A DNA stretch of 21,078 nt, taken from positions 1 to 21,078 of the forward strand of contig JASLMY010000061.1 of NCBI GenBank assembly GCA_030746295.1. Direction: 5' to 3'. Under the pieces are notes generated by a model. The model made no database searches, was not told where the DNA came from, and saw only the letters and a program-made list of their open reading frames with translations. The DNA comes from Alphaproteobacteria bacterium (GTDB lineage: Bacteria > Pseudomonadota > Alphaproteobacteria > GCA-2731375). This document shows positions 16,651 through 21,078 of the stretch, one piece after another; the stretch's first letter is position 1, and every line of letters begins with the position of its first letter. A program made the translations under genes and the position numbers.

Positions 16651-17109
16651 ATGGCAGAGGTCCGGGTCGCGGCCGAAAACCGCAAGGCCCGCCGAAACTA
16701 TTTCATCGACGAGACCCTCGAGGCCGGCATCGTGCTGGTCGGCACCGAGGTCAAGTCGCTGCGCCAGGGGCGCGGCGACATTGCCGAGAGCTATGCCACG
16801 GTGGCCGGGGGCGAGATCTTTCTCGTCAACGCCCACATTCCCGAATACGCCGCCGGCAACCGCTTCAACCACGAGCCGAGACGGAACCGCAAGCTCTTGC
16901 TGCACAAGCGCGAGATCAAGAAGCTGCACGACCAGATCGCGCGCCAGGGCGGCACGGCGGTGCCGCTCAGGCTTTATTTCAACGAGCGCGGCATCGCCAA
17001 GGTGCTGTTGGGCCTGGCGCGCGGTAAGCGCCAGTACGACAAGCGCGCCACCGTCAAGGAACGCGACTGGAAGCGCCAGAAACAGCGCCTGCTAAAGCAG
17101 CGCCAGTGA
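16651..17109 (+). CDS. smpB: SsrA-binding protein SmpB
   Basis: SmpB binds tmRNA and places it in the empty A site of stalled ribosomes for trans-translation. The 152 residues match the family closely: [20 protein letters not shown] near the N-terminus, [39 protein letters not shown] and a basic C-terminal tail ([17 protein letters not shown]) that occupies the decoding centre. ATG 16651 lies 14 nt after the dapA stop. No tmRNA gene was recognised in the window. The stop sits 7 nt from the end of the convergent glycosylase gene. Confidence 0.97.
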   Translation: MAEVRVAAENRKARRNYFIDETLEAGIVLVGTEVKSLRQGRGDIAESYATVAGGEIFLVNAHIPEYAAGNRFNHEPRRNRKLLLHKREIKKLHDQIARQGGTAVPLRLYFNERGIAKVLLGLARGKRQYDKRATVKERDWKRQKQRLLKQRQ

Positions 17110-17125
17110 CGCCGGGCTAGGCGTC
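17108..17125. terminator. Compact hairpin at the smpB/glycosylase junction
   Basis: GACGCC and GGCGTC form a perfect 6-bp stem around GGGCTA. The smpB TGA overlaps the 5' arm and the minus-strand stop (CTA, read TAG) is in the loop. It is small for a terminator and lacks a T run. Confidence 0.3.
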
Positions 17126-17749
17126 GAGATCGCGCCGAATGCCCTCGAAGACGGCCTCGAACATCGCTTCCGTCAGGCGGCCGGTATTGGTGTTGTAGCG
17201 CGAGCAGTGATAGCTGTCGTGGAGGCCGAGCCCGGGCCCCAGCCGATGCCGGGCGCCATGGCCGAAGGGGTGGTCGCGCTGCCGCTCGCCGAGACAGGCC
17301 AGCGTCGCCTGGTGGGCGATGCGGCCGAGCGCCAGCAAGATGCGAAGCCGGGGCAGGGCGGCGATCTCGGCCGCCAGGAAGTCGCGGCAGGTCTTGACCT
17401 CGGCTCCGGTCGGCTTGTTCTGGGGCGGCAGGCAGCGAACAGCGTTGGTGACGCGACAGTTCGTCAGCCTGAGCCCGTCGTCGGGCCGGCGGTCGTAGGT
17501 GCCTTCGGAAAAGCCGAACTTCCTAAGGGTCTCGTACAAAAGGTCGCCCGCATAGTCGCCGGTGAAGGGCCGGCCGGTGCGGTTGGCGCCGGCGAGGCCC
17601 GGCGCCAAGCCGACGATCAGCAGCTCGGCGCGCTCGTCGCCGAACGACGGCACCGGAGCGTTGAACCAGTCGGGATGTTCGGTGCGGACCTGGACGCGAT
17701 GCTCGGCCAGGCGCGGACAAAGGGCGCAATCGCCCGGCGGCGCGCTCAC
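17117..17749 (-). CDS. Uracil-DNA glycosylase, type 5 (UDGb)
   Basis: Family 5 uracil-DNA glycosylases remove uracil and some other deaminated or oxidised bases from DNA and carry a 4Fe-4S cluster. The 210-residue product has cysteines in the right pattern, CALC at 8-11 plus C106 and C121. It has the glycosylase motif GLAPGLAGANRTGRPFTGD at 47-65, in which family 5 lacks the polar catalytic residue of family 1. The second motif is HCSRYNTNTG at 181-190. Its start ATG 17749 overlaps the stop of the NYN-domain gene by 4 nt, so the two are probably translated together. It converges on smpB. Confidence 0.92.
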   Translation of the reverse strand: MSAPPGDCALCPRLAEHRVQVRTEHPDWFNAPVPSFGDERAELLIVGLAPGLAGANRTGRPFTGDYAGDLLYETLRKFGFSEGTYDRRPDDGLRLTNCRVTNAVRCLPPQNKPTGAEVKTCRDFLAAEIAALPRLRILLALGRIAHQATLACLGERQRDHPFGHGARHRLGPGLGLHDSYHCSRYNTNTGRLTEAMFEAVFEGIRRDLDA

Positions 17750-18378
17750 ATCTGCGGCTCTAGGGCGTCCTCGCCGACTTCGGCACTCTCTGCGACGTTG
17801 CCGTCATCCTGGTTCTCGGCACGGCGGGCGGCGTTCTGCTGCCGGTGGCTGGGGTCGCGGCCGATATACGGGATCAGGGTCTCGAGCTCGAGGAAATGGT
17901 CGGCCTGCCGGCGCAACTCGTCGGCCACCATGGGCGGCGAGGTCCTGACCGTGCTGACCACGGTGACGCGCCGTCCGCGGCGCTGTACCGCCTCGACCAG
18001 GCGGCGAAAATCGCCGTCGCCCGAGAACAGGATAATATGGTCGATGAACTCGGCCATCTCGGTGATATCGACGGCGATCTCGATATCCATGTTGCCCTTG
18101 ATCTTCCGCCGGCCGGTGGCGTCGGTGTATTCCTTGGTCGGCTTCGTCACCATCGTGTAGCCGTTGTAGTCGAGCCAATCGACCAAGGGACGTATGGGAG
18201 AGTACTCCTGGTCCTCGATCAGGGCGGTGTAGTAGTAGGCTCGGACCAGCGTGCCCTTCTTCATGAATTCGTCCAACAGCCGCTTGTAGTCGATGTCGAA
18301 ACCCAGCGTCCGGGCCGCGGCGTAGAGGTTGGCACCGTCTATGAAGAGTGCGAGCTTTTCATGCGGGTAGAACACCAT
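17746..18378 (-). CDS. LabA-like NYN domain protein (PIN-like nuclease, DUF88)
   Basis: The 210-residue product is a LabA/DUF88 NYN-domain protein, related to PIN-type metal-dependent ribonucleases. Acidic residues expected at the metal site are visible: D14 in LALFIDGANLY, D98 in KIKGNMDIEIAVD, and D121 and D123 in LFSGDGDF. The last 35 residues are acidic, rich in Asn and Gln, and probably disordered. I chose ATG 18378 (MVFYPHEK), with AAGGGA about 11 nt upstream; the frame is open to 18450 but the extra residues look unrelated. The biological role of this family in proteobacteria is unclear. It overlaps the glycosylase gene by 4 nt and is divergent from folK. Confidence 0.9.
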   Translation of the reverse strand: MVFYPHEKLALFIDGANLYAAARTLGFDIDYKRLLDEFMKKGTLVRAYYYTALIEDQEYSPIRPLVDWLDYNGYTMVTKPTKEYTDATGRRKIKGNMDIEIAVDITEMAEFIDHIILFSGDGDFRRLVEAVQRRGRRVTVVSTVRTSPPMVADELRRQADHFLELETLIPYIGRDPSHRQQNAARRAENQDDGNVAESAEVGEDALEPQM

Positions 18379-18535
18379 TGAGCAATATCCCTTGTACGAA
18401 AGCGGAAGACCATTATGAACCGAAGAGGAATTTCCATTCGTCCCGGCCATTGGCTACGCTACGGCGGTCCGAAGGTCAATCACTCAGTTGCCGACGGGCA
18501 TTGGCTGTTTGCCAGCGAGTGAAGAGCGAGACGCA

Positions 18536-19069
18536 ATGATATTGATCGGTCTCGGTGCCAACTTGGCCTCGCCCGAGCACGGTGCGCCCGAAGCGACGCT
18601 CAGGGCCGCGCTTGAGATCTTGGCCGAGAACGGCGTCGCGACGCGGCTCTGCTCCCGCTGGTATTGCTCGCCACCGGTGCCTGCCTCGGATCAGCCGTGG
18701 TTCGTCAACGCCGTCGCCCGCGTCGAGACCGAGTTGGCCCCGGAGGCATTGCTGGCGCTGCTGCACGATGTCGAGTCGCGGTTGGGGCGCCGCCGGCGGG
18801 TGCGTTGGGAGGCCCGCATCGTCGACCTGGACCTGCTGTGCTATGGCGACCTCGTCGGGGGCTCGGAACCCGGCTCGGAGCTGGAGCTGCCGCACCCCAG
18901 GATGCATCAGCGCGCCTTCGTGCTGGTTCCGCTAGCCGAGGTCGCGCCCGGCTGGCGCCATCCGACGCTTCACCGCACCGTCGAGACGCTCATTGCGGAA
19001 TTGGCGCCCGCCGACGTTGCGGCCGTGGCGCCGTTGGCCCCCGCCGCTCGGCCCGCCGCCGGTACTTAA
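18536..19069 (+). CDS. folK: 2-amino-4-hydroxy-6-hydroxymethyldihydropteridine pyrophosphokinase
   Basis: FolK transfers pyrophosphate from ATP to 6-hydroxymethyl-7,8-dihydropterin in folate synthesis. The 177-residue product begins MILIGLGANLASPEHG, the family N-terminus. It contains the pterin-binding PWFVNAVARVET, the ATP-binding ARIVDLDLLCYGD (two aspartates for magnesium) and LPHPRMHQRAFVLVPLAEVAP. The signature usually reads R-x-x-PR-x-x-D-L-D; here it is RWEARIVDLD, so the proline is replaced. A low-complexity Ala/Pro tail ends the protein. ATG 18536 is chosen for conservation. The rpoZ promoter lies immediately downstream, so folK is probably separate from rpoZ-rsh. Confidence 0.95.
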   Translation: MILIGLGANLASPEHGAPEATLRAALEILAENGVATRLCSRWYCSPPVPASDQPWFVNAVARVETELAPEALLALLHDVESRLGRRRRVRWEARIVDLDLLCYGDLVGGSEPGSELELPHPRMHQRAFVLVPLAEVAPGWRHPTLHRTVETLIAELAPADVAAVAPLAPAARPAAGT

Positions 19070-19071
19070 CC

Positions 19072-19100
19072 TTGCGTCGCGGCCTGCTTCGGCCTATATA
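19072..19100 (+). promoter_or_regulatory. Promoter for rpoZ (and probably rsh)
   Basis: TTGCGT (19072-19077) and TATATA (19095-19100) are 17 nt apart, directly after the folK stop. The expected start lies near 19107, about 30 nt before the rpoZ ATG, which has TTGGAGAA as ribosome binding site. Confidence 0.65.
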
Positions 19101-19135
19101 GCGCCCGGGAAATCAAGACGTTGGAGAATTGACGA

Positions 19136-19489
19136 ATGGCTCGGGTCACGGTTGAGGATTGCATCACCAAGGTCAACAGCAGGTTCGAGCTGGTTTTGAT
19201 GGCGGCGAACCGCGCCCGGCAAATCTCCGGCGGCGAACTGCCGACGGTGCCCGAGGACAACGACAAGAACTCGGTGATCGCGCTGCGCGAGATCGCCGAC
19301 GAGACCATTTCGGTCGATGATCTGCGCGAAACCGTGGTGCAGGGCCAGCAGCGCTATGCCGAGGTCGACGAGCCCGAGGACGAGGACATGTCGCACCTCT
19401 TGACGCAGCAGTTCGCCGACGGCGACGCCGAGGCGGCGACCACGGCGACCACGGCGACCGAAGCGGAGGCCCCCTCGGAAGAGGCCTGA
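19136..19489 (+). CDS. rpoZ: DNA-directed RNA polymerase omega subunit
   Basis: Omega helps assemble RNA polymerase by clamping the beta-prime subunit, and in proteobacteria it forms part of ppGpp binding site 1. The 117-residue product has the conserved N-terminus [20 protein letters not shown], including the MAR motif with R3 that contacts ppGpp in E. coli. The core [11 protein letters not shown] and [15 protein letters not shown] follow. The C-terminal 35 residues form an acidic, Ala/Thr-rich tail ([11 protein letters not shown]) encoded by near-repeats of GCGACCACG. Upstream is a good promoter; downstream is a terminator-like hairpin before rsh, whose enzyme makes the ppGpp that omega helps sense. 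Confidence 0.97.
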   Translation: MARVTVEDCITKVNSRFELVLMAANRARQISGGELPTVPEDNDKNSVIALREIADETISVDDLRETVVQGQQRYAEVDEPEDEDMSHLLTQQFADGDAEAATTATTATEAEAPSEEA

Positions 19490-19525
19490 GCGACCCGCGC
19501 CACCCTATAAGCGTAAAGCTTCGAT

Positions 19526-19554
19526 AGCCGGCGTCGCCTCGGGTGACGTCGGCT
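19526..19554 (+). terminator. Terminator-like hairpin between rpoZ and rsh
   Basis: AGCCGGCGTCGCC pairs with GGTGACGTCGGCT over up to 13 bp, including two G-T wobbles, around a TCG loop, followed by TTCTTGTTGTG. It should stop some transcription after rpoZ, so rsh depends on readthrough or its own start. Confidence 0.6.
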
Positions 19555-19599
19555 TTCTTGTTGTGAACGCGATTCGAGGACGGATAGTCTAAGCCTGCG

Positions 19600-21078
19600 A
19601 TGATCCGACAGTACGAATTGCTGGAGAAGGTGACGGCCTACGATCCGACGACGGACGAGGACAGCCTGAACCGTGCCTACGTCTTCTCGATGAAGGCGCA
19701 TGGCACCCAGATGCGCGCTTCCGGTGACCCCTACTTCTCGCATCCCCTCGAAGTCGCCGGCATTTTGACCGACTACAAGCTCGACGGCGCCACCATCATC
19801 ACCGCCCTGCTGCACGACACGGTCGAGGATACGGTGGCGACGCTGGAGCAGATCGAGCAGGTCTTCGGCGCGGAGATCGCCAAGCTGGTGGACGGCGTCA
19901 CCAAGCTGACCAAGCTGGAGCTGCGCTCGGAGGCCAATCGCGAGGCCGAGAACTTCCGCAAGCTGGTGCTGGCGATGTCGGACGACATTCGCGTTCTGCT
20001 GGTCAAGTTGGCGGACCGCCTGCACAACATGCGCACCCTCGTCCACATCAAGAAGCCGGAGAAGCGCCGGCGCATCGCCGCCGAGACCATGGAGATCTAC
20101 GCCCCCCTGGCGGAGCGCCTGGGCATGCGCCTGATCAAGGACGAGCTCGAGGACCTGGCTTTCGCCGAGCTGAACCCGGAGGCTCGGGAATCCGTCATCA
20201 AGCGGCTGGAGTTCCTGCGCGAGAAGGCGAGCGATGTGGTCTCGCGGATCACCGAGGAGCTGGAGCGGACCCTGGCCGAATCCGGGATCGGCGCCGAGAT
20301 CTCCGGCCGCGAGAAGAAGCCCTATTCGGTCTGGCAGAAGATGGAGCGCGACAACGTCTCCTTCGAGCAGTTAGCCGATATCGTCGCCTTTCGCATCGTC
20401 GTCGACGACATCGAAGACTGCTATCGGGTCCTCGGCGCGGTTCACAGCCGCTACCCGATGATCCCGGGGCGCTTCAAGGACTACATCTCGACGCCCAAGC
20501 GCAACGGCTACCGCTCGCTACACACCGCCGTCATCGGGCCCGAGCGGCTGCGTATCGAGATCCAGATCCGAACCCCGGAGATGCACGAGTTCGCCGAGTT
20601 CGGCGTCGCCGCGCATTGGGCCTACAAGCAGAACGCCGGCAGTGACGGGGCGCGGTATCGCTGGCTGCAGGAGCTCCTGGAGATCCTCGAGCACGCCAAC
20701 AGCCCGGAGGAGTTCCTCGAGCACACTAAGCTCGCGATGTTCCAGGACCAGGTCTTCTGCTTCTCGCCGCGCGGTGACGTCATCGCCTTGCCCCGAGGTG
20801 CGACGCCGGTCGACTTTGCCTACGCGGTGCACACCGAGGTCGGCGACAGCTGCGTCGGTGCCAAGATCAACGGTCGGGTGATGCCGCTGCGCAGCCGGCT
20901 AGACAACGGTGACCAGGTGGAGATCTTGCGCTCCGCGACTTCGATGCCGGACCCGAATTGGGAGTCATTCGTCGTCACCGGCAAGGCCCGTTCGGCCGTG
21001 CGCCGATTCATCCGTGATCGCGAGCGCGCCGAGTACATCCAGTTGGGCCAGGCGATCGCCGAGAAGGCCTTTCGAGAG
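19600..21078 (+). CDS. rsh: Bifunctional (p)ppGpp synthetase/hydrolase, RelA/SpoT homologue (partial, cut by window end)
   Basis: Rsh makes and degrades the alarmone (p)ppGpp. The visible 493 codons are open to the window edge; the family normally has 700-750 residues, so the C-terminal part, including the ACT domain, lies outside. The hydrolase HD domain looks active: H48 in YFSHPLEVAG, H72-D73 in LLHDTVED and D139 in KLADRLHNMRTL. The synthetase domain has GRFKDYISTPKRNGYRSLHT at 290-309. RFKD is the RxKD form seen in bifunctional enzymes, not the ExDD form of synthetase-only RelA. A TGS domain begins near 383 (DQVFCFSPRGDVIALPRGA). ATG 19600 gives the conserved N-terminus MIRQYELLEKV; its ribosome binding site is weak. 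It lies 110 nt after rpoZ, behind a hairpin. Confidence 0.96.
   Translation, partial: MIRQYELLEKVTAYDPTTDEDSLNRAYVFSMKAHGTQMRASGDPYFSHPLEVAGILTDYKLDGATIITALLHDTVEDTVATLEQIEQVFGAEIAKLVDGVTKLTKLELRSEANREAENFRKLVLAMSDDIRVLLVKLADRLHNMRTLVHIKKPEKRRRIAAETMEIYAPLAERLGMRLIKDELEDLAFAELNPEARESVIKRLEFLREKASDVVSRITEELERTLAESGIGAEISGREKKPYSVWQKMERDNVSFEQLADIVAFRIVVDDIEDCYRVLGAVHSRYPMIPGRFKDYISTPKRNGYRSLHTAVIGPERLRIEIQIRTPEMHEFAEFGVAAHWAYKQNAGSDGARYRWLQELLEILEHANSPEEFLEHTKLAMFQDQVFCFSPRGDVIALPRGATPVDFAYAVHTEVGDSCVGAKINGRVMPLRSRLDNGDQVEILRSATSMPDPNWESFVVTGKARSAVRRFIRDRERAEYIQLGQAIAEKAFRE

Noticed and set aside
16600..17200. tmRNA gene expected near smpB
   Set aside because: smpB is followed within 7 nt by the convergent glycosylase gene, and no tmRNA-like ends or tag reading frame were seen.
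19436..19461. Tandem GCGACCACG repeat at the end of rpoZ
   Set aside because: Under three copies and in frame, encoding an Ala/Thr tail; ordinary low-complexity sequence rather than a functional repeat array.

Overview
The window looks like chromosomal DNA of a GC-rich alphaproteobacterium, probably Rhodospirillales in the broad sense. The clues are the order dapA-smpB, folK, rpoZ-rsh, a glutathione-dependent formaldehyde dehydrogenase, a TRAP transporter, and a soluble MCP with tandem PAS domains. This placement is inferred from gene content and protein style, not from a tree. No insertion sequence, phage gene, CRISPR array, tRNA or rRNA was seen.

Layout. At 152-1632 (+) is a PAS-PAS chemotaxis receptor split by an apparent one-base deletion. 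It converges on a minus-strand pair, frmA followed by a small bactofilin (3238-1764). Divergent from frmA is a plus-strand cluster at 3505-7894: TRAP transporter dctP, dctQ and dctM, then a class III CoA-transferase, probably for uptake and CoA activation of an organic acid. Two minus-strand zinc-free MDR oxidoreductases follow (9932-7901). Divergent from them is a glutathione S-transferase (10090-10785).

The GST is the most interesting gene here. Its frame carries an in-frame TGA at 10126-10128, exactly where the catalytic Cys of the CPWVQR motif belongs. The only good ribosome binding site and a near-consensus promoter lie upstream of this TGA, the frame after it is intact, and a hairpin starts 12 nt downstream with its loop near +19. 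I read it as a candidate selenocysteine GST. A nonsense mutation or sequencing error remains possible, especially since the window has one other lesion.

Next on the minus strand is an overlapping trio: type II haloacid dehalogenase, alpha/beta hydrolase and threonine/serine dehydratase (13397-10842). Upstream of it is a Slt-type lytic transglycosylase (15484-13469). The rest is housekeeping: dapA and smpB (+), a type 5 uracil-DNA glycosylase and a LabA-like NYN protein (-), then folK, rpoZ and a bifunctional (p)ppGpp synthetase/hydrolase cut by the window end.

Connecting themes. The 3-11 kb part is rich in glutathione- and electrophile-related enzymes (formaldehyde dehydrogenase, enone/quinone reductases, GST). 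Hairpins sit at all four convergent gene junctions, and strong terminator-like hairpins lie inside two co-directional units (dctP/dctQ and rpoZ/rsh), suggesting differential expression within those operons.
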